Counted from the stretch's first letter, positions 1 to 15,740 are shown. The stretch: DNA of 64,000 nt from Cylicocyclus nassatus (GCA_958299035.1 CATQJL010000001.1:76777594-76841593), one strand, 5' to 3'. Translations and numbers: made by a program. Notes: generated by a model from the sequence alone, not told the origin.

Positions 1-101
1 CGTCTGAAGTACTGCTGTTCTTTTCCAGCTCTGGTTTCTACTTATTGAAATTCTTATTGAGTACTTTCATGGAATCTATATTCACACAAACTATCTGATA
101 A

Positions 102-2960
<2,859 letters not shown>

Positions 2961-3694
2961 TTCTCTTAAACAAATTTCTTCGCTTTTCTTGTGATGTCCT
3001 CTTCGATGCCTTCATTATGTATGTATTTTATGGCTTGAATCGCTCAGAGGCAAGAAAGTGCGGGCTGGTACCTTAAGGATGAAATCAAATCGAAAACAAA
3101 TGATGCACCTTTTTTCTGAGCTCTTGGGGTTTTATTGGTAAGGTTAATTCTACAAATTATATCATTCGCACATTCACTGTGTAGTATTAGAGGCTTTGTT
3201 AGGCTTGGCCTCCGCACCCATTCCATTTTTCTCTTCTTCATGAGAAATATTTTCCCAGACTATGTTGATTGTGTTTACAGCCACAATAGGTGCACTTTTT
3301 AGTCTAAATCACTCTATCTTCTTTCAGCTTGTCCTTCTCCCAAGGTCCTTGAAAATTTGCTGTAACCAAGAATTCTTGGGTGCTACCTTGACTCATATTG
3401 TTCCTGGGTGTAACATCCGCTGTTTTTTATTCCCCTGCCTTCTTACTATCATTGGTCGTCTGTTGTACACATCTAATTTATTATCTGTGATATGTACGTT
3501 AGTAACACATTTAGTAACTACAGGAGCGTATTATTGGGTGTCATCCGCAAGAAATCAGATAAACATCTTAACATCTCACTTTTGACTTTTGTCAAGAATT
3601 GGTTCAATGCACCACAATTGTTTTTGGTAGTTGCAAGTCGTGATTCATTATTGGTTTTCAAGATGTGCTCAAACATTTTTTTACGTCGCAGATC
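2961..3694. other. ZFPL1-NDUFS1 intergenic spacer
   Basis: This 734-bp AT-rich stretch holds the ZFPL1 3' UTR and ends at the acceptor ACGTCGCAG just before the NDUFS1 ATG. I see no gene, repeat copy or convincing AATAAA signal in it. The spacer is longer than the roughly 100 bp typical of C. elegans operons. Confidence 0.6.
3682..3690 (+). promoter_or_regulatory. nuo-5: Splice or trans-splice acceptor before the NDUFS1 start codon
   Basis: ACGTCGCAG ends four bases before ATG 3695. As the downstream member of a head-to-tail pair, this gene could receive an SL2-type leader. The site is purine-interrupted and weaker than the internal acceptors of the gene. Confidence 0.5.
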
Positions 3695-6600
3695 ATGCAC
3701 CGCGTCGGCTCGGTAGCGCGCTTGGCGCGCTGCGGCAGTGCGGCATGCCGACGCGCGCAATCAACCGCGGCAGCTCCGCAAAAAATCGAAGTATTCATTG
3801 ATGACAAGAAGTTACTTGTAGATCCTGGGCTTACTATCCTACAGGTAAGAGTTTGTTCTCATTTTTTTTCGAGTAGTCTATACCCCAGAATTTGGTGGAT
3901 GGTAATACAAATCTATCGTGAAAGGTGTCCAGGCAATTAGGGATACCTGAGTTCTCATGCAAAAATTGATTGAGAGGTCTTCACTGAGCCAAGACTTCAA
4001 CTAGGCCATTGACCATTCCCTCGTTCAAATTATTGGTGGCCGAACAATACAGGCCTAAATTGCTGTCCATACCGTACTCTTTGAGTGGCAATCCACTTTC
4101 CAAGCGCGGTATTGGGCGAAGGTTCAGAGTTGAATTTCTCGGCCGCGGACGAGCTTTATGACCTGTCCGGCAAGTGGAGGATTCCCAGTCACTATGGCTC
4201 CATGTCAGGAGTCACGCCGCGCGCCGCGCCGCTTCGCCGCGTACGTCGCGTCTAAACTTTGTACCCCACAAAACTGCCCGGTGCTGAAGTGGCACGGCGC
4301 CAGTCTAGGGGGGTGGGGGTGGGGGCAGACATACATGGCTTCTGCCATAAGTAAGACTGCGCGAAGTGTGCGGCTTCTGTTCTGCTGACATCGCCTGCGG
4401 CATCGCTTCGCGAAAAATTCGCGCCGACCGTGACTCCTGACCGTTCCCCGTCACTAACTTTGTGGGGTACAAAGTTTAGACGCGACGTACGCGGCGAAGC
4501 GGCGCGGCGCGCGGCGTGACTCCTGACATGGAGCCGTGACGGGGAACGGTCTGACATCGCCTGCGGCATCGCTTCGCGAAAAATTCGCGCCGACCGTGAC
4601 TCCTGACCGTTCCCCGTCACTATCCACGTGTAAAGACCAGCACCAAAATTTTGAATACTGCTCGCAGAGATTGTTTGCTCTGTTCTTGCCAATAAATTGT
4701 TTAGGCATGTGCTCTCGCTGGTGTAGATATTCCACGTTTCTGCTATCACGATCGTTTATCGATTGCTGGCAATTGCAGGATGTGCCTTGTTGAAGTCGAG
4801 AAAAGCATCAAGGTTTCGTTCATTGGATACAGGCGTTCAAATATGGAAAAAATATTATTTTACAGCCTGTCGCATCTTGCGCAATGCCAGTGATGAAAGG
4901 AATGAAAGTGAAGACAAACTCGGATTTCGCTCGTAAAGCTCGTGAAGGTGTGATGGAATTCTTGCTAGTGAACCATCCCCTAGACTGTCCCATATGTGAT
5001 CAGGTTAGTCGATTAACGATTGCATTGATATATGACCTTGCACCGTATTCAAAACAAACTCTCTATTCTGTCATAACTACCCAGCTTCCAAAGTAAACAA
5101 ATTAGGGAGGTGAATGCGATCTTCAAGATCAGTCAATGGCTTTTGGCAGCGATCGCAGTCGTCTTCGTGCTACATACGACGGAAAGAGGTATTGTTTGTC
5201 ATGTCTTAAGGGTTTTTTTTTCATTTCCTCGTTCTGTGATTAGTTCAATCCAGCATTCATAGAAGAGTGCTGTTTTCAGAGCTGTTGAAGACAAGAACAT
5301 CGGTCCTTTGATCAAGACCTCCATGAATCGCTGTATTCACTGCACTAGATGTGTTAGATTTGCGAATGAGGTAGCTGCTTTCCCCGAGTTTGGAACTACC
5401 GGACGCGGATTTGATTTGCAGGTCTTTTCATATTACTTTAGTTCATCATTTTCTTTTCTCCTTTCTATCCTGCTGTGCTTTTTCATTCTTTTTTTACCAC
5501 GAAATCTCCTCAAATACAGCTCATGACTATATTGCAGATTGGAACTTACGTAGAAAAGCTTTTTGCATCCGAGTTATCGGGTAATGTTATCGATCTCTGC
5601 CCCGTTGGTGCTTTGTTGAGCAAACCCTACAGGTTCGTTGCCTCGTTGGTAAAGTTTGATAACAGAAGAAGCTGTATTTTCAGCTTTACTGCTCGACCAT
5701 GGGAGTTACGAAAGACTGAAAGTGTTGATGTTATGGATGCTCTTGGTTCAAATATTGTAGTCCATCATAGAGGAGGCGAACTGATGCGGATCAATCCGAA
5801 AATGAACGACGTAAGTTTGTTGCTTATTATTGAGTTTTGGACAATTTTTGTTATGACTTTGTAGCTGGTTGATGCACAAAAGAGTTGAGGTGCCAAAAAT
5901 TTGTATACTTCATTTCTTATGTAAAGCTTACTGGTTTTCTAAAGCTTTCTGACATATGTCCTTAGGTGTGAAGACCCCATGACCTCCTCGCTTAAAACCG
6001 CGAGCGCTCAGAAGCGACAGTATACCCATCGCGCGCAAGTTTCGTTGCTGGATAGCTCTTTTGGGCGTATTTGAGCGAAGTTTGGCGGGAGCTTGAGGAA
6101 TTGCATAGGCATCAGCCTCGTAGTCAACCGGTTTGAGAATGACTTGCAGTAGTAGTTGAATTTTCTTATGTAAGTGCTTCCATTAGACTCCCGTGAAGGC
6201 AAATTTACAGGAGGTAAATGAAGAATGGATCAGTGACAAAGCGCGTTTTTCGTACGATGGTCTAAAAACTCAGCGTCTTATTTGCCCTATGATAAAGGAT
6301 CAAAGCGGTGTCTTGAGGTAAGAGATTGATTTTGGTGTGTTATCGCTTCTCTTACTGGTTAATCATAATCCAGGCAAGCCTCATGGGAAGAGACTCTGTT
6401 CACAGTTGCACAGAAGTTCCGTGAAACCCCGGCTGAACAGAAAGCTGCTGTCATTGGAGGACTGGTAGATGTTGGTAAGCGGCTTATAGTTCGGATGTAG
6501 ATGCTTTTGTGACCTATATGCTTTTGCTTCCCCAAAAAGTGTTTTTTCAGAAGCGATGGTTGCCCTGAAAGACCTTTTCAATCGCTTCAATTCGGAAAAT

Positions 6601-8829
6601 GTTTGCACTGAAGAAGAGTTCCCCGGCACATCTGACTTGAGGTTGCCTTTTTTAGTGAAATGTCCTTCAAACTGGAAAATTGTTATCATTTTCAGATCGA
6701 ACTACATCATGAATGACTCAATCGTAGGCATAGAGAGTTGTGACGCTCTTCTGCTTATAGGCAGCAATCCTCGATATGAAGCTCCTGTACTCAATGCTAG
6801 GATCAGAAAAGCGTAAGTAGGGTTACGTTCAGTCGAAAAGAGTCATAATCTCACTAGCCTCTAGTTCTCGATGCAATCCTTCGTTTAGATATTTGTATAC
6901 TGACATCGAAGTGGGAGTTATCGGGGGACATTCCGATCTTACTTATGACTATGAGCAGCTCGGTGACAATGCAAAGGCGATTGATGACGTTATGGCAGGA
7001 AAGTCAGCGTTTGCTAAGGTTGGAAGCATTTTCTTGATTTCAATTTTAGATTTTTTAATGTATTGAAGCGTATTTTTTCTTAGCACCTTATGGCCGCAAA
7101 GAACCCTATGATCATTGTTGGATCAGCAGCTTTGCATGGGGAGAAGGGAGCTGAGGTTTTGGCGAAGGTTCAACAATTGGTGAGTTTTTGTTGGCCTTAC
7201 TGCAGCTGAGAAGGACTGGGGAGGTGTTACAGGCTGATAAAGTGCGCTCGAGTGGCAAATGCGATAAGTCAAGGAAAGTATTCAACATTCTACATCAATG
7301 GGCCGGACAGGTTGGAGCTTTAGACGTGGGTATCCAGGTGAGGCTTTACGCTTGAGTTTTTTTTTTAATTTATTTTTTGCTTTCTTGCTCATTTTGAAGC
7401 TTCAACGTAAAGTCTATGCCTTCACTTGTTAAGGCTGGCACCGCAGCCATAAGAAAGAAGCCGATCAAGTTCCTGTACTTGTTGGGTGCAGATGAGGGTA
7501 AAGTTACGAGGCAAAACTTAGACCCGTCCGCTTTCATTGTCTATCAAGGTATGTAGTTTTCGTTAGCCGTTTTTGCTCTTTTCACTTCCAGTCTTGCAGG
7601 TCACCACGGTGATACAGGAGCAGAAATGGCCGATGTGATACTGCCAGGAGTTGCTTACACTGAGAAAGTAGGCACATACGTTAACACTGAAGGGCGAGTA
7701 CAAAGGTGTGGTGAAGGTTTCTTTCGTTTGTGTGTGGGCTGCGTGTGGCTGATTACATGCAGAGAAAAGAACCAAGTTGAGTTGCAACCAATTTTTGATT
7801 GATTTCAGGACGATGAATGCAGCAACACCACCAGGTGAAGCTCGCGTTGATTGGAAAATCATTAGAGCTATCTCCGAAGTTGCTGGAAAACCACTTCCTT
7901 ATGACGATTTGAAACAGCTACGGCATAGGATATCAGAAGTAAGTTTATCTAGGCTTCTTTAACTCAGGTCAAAATTTGATGTTTCACTCTCATACCGTGT
8001 TCTAATCATGACAATCAATCTATGATCGATTTCGACTTTCTTATTTTTCGCTGTATTCGCGTTCTGCATCAAGCTCTTTTTTGTAGTACATTCTTTGTCT
8101 GCGCTATGAAGTGTCTGCAGTATTGAAATCACGAATGTTGGGGTTTTGCTACTCATTAAAGTTTTGCTAGACGAGTTATCTGGGTCACGATTTGTGATTT
8201 TTGTAGTTTGGCATTTCATAGTATTTCTGTTATAGATCGCTCCCCACTTGGTACGATTTGGTGATGTTGAACAAGCTGGATATCTCAAGCAGGCTCTACA
8301 ACTCACCAAGGTCCCGGTGAGCTGCCATTCAACATTCCTTGGTCTTACTGCCTCTAAAACTAGCGGTCAATAGAGCTGTTTCAGTCTTCACCCGTTGATG
8401 TTGATCTGACTCCAGCACAGAAGGTCTTAGCCGACTTCTATATGACCAATGTCATTACCCGTAATTCAGCTACAATGGCTAAGGCGAAGAATGCTGCCAT
8501 CAGAGATATGGTAAGTATCAAGCCGAAATAATGTTTAGTTCCTTTTTTCGAGTAGATCTTTGAGCGCTCTCTTAGGCTCCGGCCAGACTTCGCTCAAAAG
8601 CGCCCAGAAGCGCTAAAAAGTGCCCAAAAGCGCCCAAATTTCCGCAATTCTCTTATCTCTCCCTTTACGAAAAAGTGAAGAGATACTAGAGAAATTTCGG
8701 CGCTTTTGAGCGCTTTTGAGCAAGTCTGGCTGATGCCTTAGTTCTGTTGTGTGCAGGTATCCTTGACTAATCAAAATGTTTCAGCAAAACCCTTATGTAG
8801 AAGAGATCAAACACCATGCGCATGCATAG
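3695..8829 (+). CDS. nuo-5: NDUFS1 / NUO-5, 75-kDa Fe-S subunit of mitochondrial complex I, 20 exons
   Basis: Exons: 3695..3844, 4705..4812, 4866..5003, 5106..5188, 5280..5421, 5538..5632, 5684..5810, 6211..6317, 6374..6474, 6551..6641, 6696..6812, 6889..7018, 7084..7179, 7233..7337, 7434..7548, 7600..7705, 7809..7938, 8236..8316, 8385..8510 and 8785..8829. They join in frame to 730 codons plus TAG; the human protein has 727 aa. The Arg/Ala-rich N-terminus (about 25 residues) is a mitochondrial presequence. Cluster ligands are all present: the 2Fe-2S centre N1b at Cys63, 74, 77 and 91 (spacing x10, x2, x13); N5 at His123, Cys127, 130 and 136; N4 at Cys178, 181, 184 and 228. The large C-terminal molybdopterin-oxidoreductase-like domain follows. 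The protein carries electrons from FMN toward ubiquinone in the complex I matrix arm. No frame break or missing ligand was found. Several introns carry MITEs. Confidence 0.98.
4188..4622. mobile_element. GC-rich composite inverted/direct repeat in NDUFS1 intron 1
   Basis: A block of about 83 bp at 4188..4271 (gccgcgcgccgcgccgcttc core) is repeated inverted at 4459..4540. A separate block of about 71 bp (tgacatcgcctgcggcatcg start) occurs as direct copies at 4386..4456 and 4552..4622. Base composition is far richer in GC than the host intron. This looks like a foldback or nested MITE. Its own ends and target duplication are unclear. Confidence 0.75.
6001..6095 (-). repeat. Degenerate foldback-MITE fragment in NDUFS1 intron 7
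   Basis: Read on the minus strand, this stretch (gccaaacttcgctcaaatac and what follows) resembles the left arm of the foldback element at 8575..8738. It appears to be an older, incomplete copy. Confidence 0.5.
8575..8738. mobile_element. Small foldback MITE in NDUFS1 intron 19
   Basis: The left arm gccagacttcgctcaaaagc is answered by the right arm gcgcttttgagcaagtctgg, enclosing about 80 bp. It sits wholly in the last intron, which is otherwise short, and leaves both splice sites intact. Confidence 0.75.
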
Positions 8830-9635
8830 GCGTTAGTCAGACTTGAGCAACACTGGTGGCAGATGCCCATGGGCAGTGATCTGTCGTTTAGAGTACCTAG
8901 TAATTACTTTCTCGACGACGTGTATTGTAATTATGCTTGTGACGTTGTTGATATTAGAGAGTAGATGTAAAGAAATAGTAAAGATTGTATTGGCGTTGAA
9001 AAGTTGGTGAAGTGTTTGGAGAAGAAAGCAGAAGATATAAATGTTGCTCTTAGTTATTGAAGCTTTCCAAAAAGTTTGCGTTTGTAAGCTGGTGCTGAAG
9101 AGGACAAGTTTCGATGGGACTGGAACAGTTGGGGAGATACGACGATGAAATTGCTGATTGTAACCAAAGAGAAGTGTCTAATTGTCTATAAATTTCAACA
9201 TTTATAAGTTTGTATAGATTAGCGCAATTTTTGACAACAAAAAGAGGAAAGTTACAGAGTGAACACTACGAGAAAGGAAAACGTTTCAAGTTTGTGGCGT
9301 TCACTTTTAGGAAGCCCCTTGGTTATGTTTATGGCCGAGAGTTTCTGGCCGAGCGAAAAAGAAGCCACTTTTTGACTTTGCTTCAGCGCATGTGTGCATG
9401 CCTATTTACGAATTATGAAAATTCTGCAGTTGACGTGAGCGTCGAAAAGGAATTGGTTGATGGGCCCTGCTAGCTCTTGCTTTACCCTCCACCTTTGAAC
9501 TCATCGATTACTTCCATTCGCAGAAAATTATTGCTTGTAAAACATTTATACAAGAAATTAATGTTCGACAATAAATTTCACTAGCAAGAAGTTTTCTTCA
9601 TGGAACTGAGATTCTGCATATACCAGCTTCTACAC
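8830..9635. other. NDUFS1 3' flank, no gene seen
   Basis: This contains the NDUFS1 3' UTR and spacer. An 87-codon open frame at 9210..9473 has no family signature that I recognise and is not called. AATAAA occurs at about 9570 but is 740 bp from the stop codon. Confidence 0.5.
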
Positions 9636-10765
9636 TAGGGTCAAGCGTGCTGATGCGATCCGGGACCCTCATTTACGACCCTCCCCTTGAAGGTACCCAT
9701 CCGTACGACCCCCCCCCCCCGGCGATTCCCGTATGCGACACAAATGTTTGCACGGAGAAAAAAATAACATTCTTGAACTACAAAAGATGTTTTCAACTAA
9801 GAAGCTTACTTCCCTCTTCCACAGTTTTTTTCGCGGAAAAAACCGCTTTAGCGCCGTCCAGAACGACGTCAAAAACATGCGTGCGCACGGTAGTTTGAAA
9901 ATTCACTAAGGCCAGGAAAAGATTGAGAGGCTGGAAAGCACAGATTCTGTAGCATGGTGTCCAGACTATTCATATAAAAAGTTTCAGCCCTTGAGGAGCA
10001 GTAAGCTCGAAAAAATTTTGATGCGACACTCGCAATTTTAGATGCGATCCTATAAAGCAAAAACTGTGATTTTTGAGCTTAACATTTTGTAACTTACCAG
10101 AGAAGTTATAAAACAGCCTGCAATTCTTATGAAGGAAAGTAGAAGGATGACCTCATATTACAGCAAGGTTGCAGCCAACAAGCTTCGATAGCTCCAGAGA
10201 AATTTGGATGAGGCGCAGATACGACCCCCCCCCCTTTTCTCCTTTTTTTGCTACCATTCATAAAATCATAAGAGAATTCACAGTCAACAAAATAACACCA
10301 AATTTTGCACTGATATAGCAGTGCATCTTCAAAGTACAGATAAATCATATGGGTCTGAAAAACATTACAAAAAGATTTAGAAATTCATGATGGTCACAGC
10401 CAGTAAAGATATTCGCTTTTGTTGAGTGTGTGAGATTCAGGAAGGCTTCAGAAGCAAGATTTCTAGGGCAATCGGTACATTTAGCATTTTTATTAACTCA
10501 TACGTCCTTCAAAAGTATTTTGAGCTCTTGTAAATGTTTTTCTTTGAGGATTTTTACAGATTTTTTATCTTTTTTATTCCGATTTCCACTATTTTTGGAG
10601 GATTTTTATTGTAAAGAACATAACTAATTATCTGCTTTTTGATGCCCTTCTAAGCTTAGGGTATTTTAGCCTAACTACCTCCTCTTACGACCCCCCCCCC
10701 CCCCCAACTTAGGTACCCTCTTTACGACCCCCCGTTGCGACAGTCGCATCACAAGCCTGACCCTG
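9636..10765. mobile_element. hAT-like non-autonomous element with poly-C TIRs, TSD TTCTACAC
   Basis: The element is flanked by a perfect 8-bp target duplication TTCTACAC (9628..9635 and 10766..10773). Its ends are TAGGGTCAAGC... and the complement of CAGGGTCAGGC.... Just inside both ends are TGATGCGA motifs and runs of ACGACCCCCCC. The 8-bp duplication and CAGGG-type terminus are hAT hallmarks. No transposase frame was recognised in the 1.1-kb interior. Confidence 0.88.
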
Positions 10766-10773
10766 TTCTACAC

Positions 10774-11967
10774 CCTTACTCCGCAAACAATGAAAGAATT
10801 TGACTTGAAGGGCGCATTATGGAGATTCCCCGCAAGAACATATTTCTAGGATGAGAGCGTACCTCGTCATTTGGAGATTTCAGGTCTGAGATTCCCTTAC
10901 ATGAAAGATTTATTGAAATTCGAAATTTATGCGTTAGAAAGAGCAAGAAAAGCACTTTCTAATAATACTAACAATCCCTTATAAGAGATGAAATTCTCTT
11001 AAAACAGCTGCTTCAACATAAGGCAAAAAAATTGGACAGTAGTCATGCAGCAGCCTAATAAATTGACTGAAAAGGACTAGATAAGAGGTAAGAACAATAC
11101 AGAATCACAGAAGCCCTGCGAATTTACAAAAGCCACTTCAGCTATGTTTGATCCAAAATACTTCCTAAGTTCTCATGGTGTCGTAACCGACACGACCGCT
11201 TGATTTGCGGTCTTGTACTTCAATTTTGTATGCTTCCTCGAACCGTACACATCTTGAAAACACTGTTTTTTCGTGTTTACCACTCCCACTAAACAAAGGA
11301 GGCTGCCAGCTGGCAGCCTTCCGAATACTTACTGTCTGGGCTCCGTCCCTTTCTCTTTAGTCTTTGTTGAAGCGTTTTGCCAGAGAACCCGGCTTGGGAA
11401 TAAAGAATCATCCAACCGTGTTTGACAGAAGCACGGTAAATCAAAAATCCACTGAACCCCAGCACATACGGCAATGTTTTCGAAGTGTTTTTTTCAATGA
11501 GCGCTCGCCCAAAATCTCAACCTATCGATTTTTCTTGCCTAATCTCGGCCATATTTTGGAACTTTTGTCTTAGCTAAAGAAGCTTTGATGAACGCTAGGA
11601 ACAAGCACTCACCATCTATAACGGTGAGTGGCCCTTTCCAGGGTAGTTTGCTCACAGAAAGGCCAGCAAGCGGCAAGCCGGCTGAAGAAGACTAAACGTC
11701 GCATCAGTGTTCTTTTATGTTTCGACAAAATCTTCGAGCAAAAGCTATGACATTTCTAGGAAGCGAGGGGTACTAGAGGCCGACTAGTACGAACAGTATT
11801 CTAGGGCGTCTTGGCAAGATGACTGAAACGGAGCTAGTGTAGCTACACTTAACGGGAATTTCTCATGAGACGATACCAAGAATTAACAGATCTACTTAGG
11901 TAACGTCAGATGGACATTACATGCATTCAGGGGTACTGAAAAGATGAAAAGTCCGTCACGCGATATA
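10774..11967. other. Intergenic, nothing recognised
   Basis: AT-rich spacer of about 1.2 kb. The only distinct feature seen is a short perfect palindrome (ggctgccagctggcagcc) near 11300. No conserved open frame was found. Confidence 0.4.
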
Positions 11968-12705
11968 TTAGATTGGTACATAAGTAATGCAACTTTTTAC
12001 ATAACGTTTTTCTTTGCGAACGTAGTGCATTCATTTACTGCCAGTATAAGGATAATGATATTAGCTGCAAATGCAGACGTTTTTGCCGAATTTTGCCTCA
12101 TGTAAAGTTTACGGTAGAATTACATATGAAAGAAGAATTTTTTAAATGGCGTCAGATTTTGCTGAAACTTGGTCTAATGGGGTTAAACCGGTTTCGCACG
12201 GAAGCTCCTTCGTAACTTCAAGCAGTGAATTTCTATCTTAGCGGCATTGATATGATATTAGTGTTCACCTTGTTGGATTACGCTGTTGTGCAAAGTTTTG
12301 GCGAATTCTGAGGTTTGGTAGCTAAAAATTAGTTATTGATAGATGGCTCTCCAGATTTGTCGTATCTGACTTTCTCAACTTCTTAAAGGCTAGATTTGTC
12401 TTCAACTTTCACTTTTTTTTACTGATTTATTACGCCAATTTCTAGCTGCTGCCTATGATTTCTTTCCAATCTTTCCAATATGTTTGATTTAGGTTTCGTT
12501 CGCTTCATGTTTGCCAAAAAAAGTGAATACCCGACTTTCAGCAGTCTTCAAAGAATGCTCAGAATTTTCTTACTACGTTATCAAAAATCAAACGGTCTAC
12601 GCAGACTTGCAGCTTACATCACGTCTACATTACGCCAGCGAATGAGATTGCTATACTAAATAATAAAAAAGTCATGAGAGTTGCGGAACTTATCTGCCAA
12701 TCTAA
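11968..12705. mobile_element. Degenerate mariner-like element, TA target
   Basis: The left end TTAGATTGGTACATAAGTAA and the complement of the right end (TTAGATTGGCAGATAAGTTC) match well, and TA lies outside both. The 738-bp interior has no intact transposase frame that I can identify. Confidence 0.8.
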
Positions 12706-13333
12706 TAAGAGATGGATACAAGCTTTTATACAAAGAAACAAGCAACAGCAGCGGTCGGAATCGTTCAAAAATTGCGAAACGGACTATCCAATGTGGTTCG
12801 AGTCTCATAAACTCATGGTCAGGGTGGAAAGGAGGAAGCAGTCTTTGTGAGGGATTTGTCAGAAGTCCGTGGTCAGTCCAAACAAGCTGAATACCATTCG
12901 ATGCAGCATATAACGCTGGCTTCAATTCTGTCTTTCGTATCTGCTGAAAGCCATTTAAGCGAAGTTATGAGCGGTTTTATTTGAAAAAATCGTAAAAAAA
13001 TCGTGAATGAGCACATCATTGTCCTTTCAGCTTGACCTTAGGTATGAACTACACAAGGTAACCTAGCTGCATAAAAAGGTTTGCATAGCTTTGCCAGTGA
13101 CATCACACGAACACACGAACGACAGTCGCCTATTGTCGATTACCTCAAACTCCGATTCAAATCGCAACAGATAACTTCCTGATAAGTAAGCCAAAAGCAT
13201 GGTTAACAAATGTAAATGAAAAGAATATCAAATAAAAACACCCTACATACAAGGGAAGGAAAACTATTGAGTGAGTCAACGCAAGCAATAAGTGTAAGTG
13301 ACGAAACGGCATGATCAACGATGAATAAATATA
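12706..13333. other. Intergenic, nothing recognised
   Basis: An open frame on the minus strand (12656..12925, 89 codons) overlaps the mariner end and lacks a recognisable domain. No repeat partner was seen. Confidence 0.35.
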
Positions 13334-14994
13334 CAGTGACCGCCAAAAAGCTGCGGACAAGCCTCCCTCCCTTTTTCATCGCTCTTTTTCAGAGGGAAGA
13401 CAAGAATGAAAAAATGTAGTAATTGCATGTGGTGATAGAGCTCTTCAAGATCTACAATCTACACCTTGAGCTTTTTGAGAAACATGTGTTCTAAAAATCT
13501 TAAGAATCTTTTTCTAAAAAAAGTCCGAAAATGGCCGCGTCACAATGTCGCGGACAATAATTCTTCGAACGCAAAAATTTCCTTTTGAGTTCTATTTTAC
13601 AGCGGAAACACAAGTTATCCGGACGGGTAAGCATACTACTATACAGAGCTCGTCAAGAACTACACCTGGTTATGGTTGCTTCCCTAGAAAACGCAAGCTT
13701 GAGTTTTATTTTAGTTTTTTTCAACAAACAACTTCTAATTTCCTTTATCAAGCCAAACTTCTTCACACGGAAACCTGTTCAAGACATCCCAACAAAGCCG
13801 TTTGGATAAAATAGATGTTTTTTGCCATCCTACATGCATCGGAGGTGTGCTGATGAGTTTCTTTGCTGAAAATGGCCCTTGGCAGTGTTTGCACATGACC
13901 CCACCTGCACCTCACCACTGACTTGTACCGTTGCAGGTTTGTAACTCGGCCTGCAGTCAGTATTTGAGCCTGCAATTAGGCTTATTCGAAAGAACGAGAC
14001 TTCCTGGACACGATGATATGCAAATGAGTTGAGTTAGAGAAATTTCAGAGATTTGGCGGATGGGGTGAAAAAGTGCAGCCTTAGAGGTGATTGGAGTGAA
14101 AGCTCTTATAAACACCAGAACAGCCTTACACCTTCGAAATGGATCTAATACAAGATAATTGACAGTTTTGAACTTTCAGGATGAAATTGGTAGCGAAAGA
14201 AGCTCTCTTCATCTTTAGCTGAAAAGTGCTTAGACTACAATTAAAGCTGCCCTCTACCACCCCATCCGCCAAATCTCTGGGATTGCTCAAACTGAACTCA
14301 TTTGCTTACCATCGTGTAGAGGAAGTCTCGTTCTTTCGAACAAGCCTAATTGCAGGCTCAAATATTGACTGCAGGCCGAGTCACAAGCCTGCAAAGCGGT
14401 ACAAGTCAGTGGTGAGGTGCAGGTGGGGTCATGTGCAAACACTGCCAAGGGCCATTTTCAGCAAAGAAACTCATCGGCACACGTCCGAAGCATAGAAGAT
14501 GGCAAAAAGCATTTATTTCATCCAGACGACTTTGTTGGGATGTCTTGAACAGGTTTCCGTGTGAAGAAATTTGGCTTGATAAAGGAAATTTGAAGTTGTT
14601 TGTTGAAAAAAACTAAAATAAAACTCAAGCTTGCGTTTTCTGGGGAAGCAACCAAAACCAGTGTGTAGTTCTTGACGAGCTCTGTATAGTAGTATGCTTA
14701 CCCGTCCGGATAACTTGTGTTTCCGCTTTAAAATAGAACTCAAAAGAAAATTTTTGCGTTCGAAGAATTATTGTCCGCGACATTGTGACAAGGCCATTTT
14801 CGGACTTTTTTTGGAAAAAGATTCTTAAGATTTTTAGAACACATGTTTCTCGAAAAGCTCAAGGTGTAGATTGTAGATCTTGAAGAGCTCTATCACCTCA
14901 TGCAATTATTACATTTTTTCATCCTTGTTTTCCCTTTGAAAAAGAGCGATGAAAAAGGGAGGGAGGCCTGTCCGCAACTTTATGGCGGTCACTG
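13334..14994. mobile_element. Long palindromic Tc1-like foldback element (1661 bp)
   Basis: It begins CAGTGACCGCCAAAAAGCTG and ends with the near complement, with TA on both sides. The arms are complementary for roughly 700 bp each and meet around 14050-14220. Paired open frames in the two arms are mirror images and are not genes. The Tc1-type CAGTG terminus and TA target place it with Tc1/mariner non-autonomous elements. Confidence 0.9.
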
Positions 14995-15003
14995 TATGTC
15001 TAC

Positions 15004-15093
15004 CAGTGGCGTACCGCATGAATAACGCCACGCACCCTCATCCGGAAAAAAATTTTGTCCCCCCCCCGAACGGAAGTCCTGGGTACGCCACTA
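15004..15093. mobile_element. Short MITE with CAGTGGCGTACC-type TIRs
   Basis: The left end CAGTGGCGTACC and right end GGGTACGCCACT are complementary over about 11 bases. The interior has a poly-C run. It lies ten bases after the palindromic Tc1-like element. No target duplication was assigned. Confidence 0.5.
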
Positions 15094-15740
15094 ATATTTA
15101 CATATAAACGTTCGCTTGCTGGTTCCACCACCTTATGCAGCTATAGTCATTCTTATCCGAATTCGAGATTGTTTTGTTTTTGCAAAAGTATGCTTAATTT
15201 GGCAACGATGGTTCATCCTATGGCATCTCGTGGCATACTTCTCTGACATTCTTTCCTATGAGCCGCGTGAAATTTGGTGCGAACAGTTTTCCCAATGGCT
15301 GTTCCCCCGCTATATGCGCTTGAAGACGCGAATTTCGCGCCGCTGGTATGCCACGAGTACAGAGCTTTTACCTTTGCGCCGCTGGTACACCATGTATGAC
15401 TTCATGCGCTGGTACTGCATTTTTATGTTCACTACACTGGTACGGAAGTTTTGTCTTCACGTCGCTGTTACGGCATTCTGAATGTGTCTTGTAGCCATGA
15501 ATCAATTCAAAACCATTTATTTTCCTGTTAAGAATGGTTGCATTTGAGACAAATAAATGGATCAAGTACGAAAATCAGTACATCGGGCATTCAAAGCGAT
15601 TCGAACAACGAGGAAATGAAGAAAATGGGAAAAATGGACCGAAAATCGAGCGAAAAATCGAGCGCTATAAACGACGATAAACTCATGGGGAGGTTTAAGG
15701 ACTTTCATCGTCGAAAAGGATCCGACGACGTAATGGTGGT
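15094..15740. other. Intergenic, nothing recognised
   Basis: Repeated short motifs such as gcgctggtatgcca and ctggtac occur at 15330-15460, suggesting diverged local repeats. No gene is supported. Confidence 0.35.

Noticed and set aside
4252..4749. 165-codon minus frame in NDUFS1 intron 1
   Set aside because: It runs through the GC-rich inverted and direct repeats, its peptide repeats with them, and it extends into an NDUFS1 exon on the opposite strand.
13545..14743. Matching 70-90-codon frames in both halves
   Set aside because: They are mirror images produced by the palindromic Tc1-like element, with different frame breaks in each arm.
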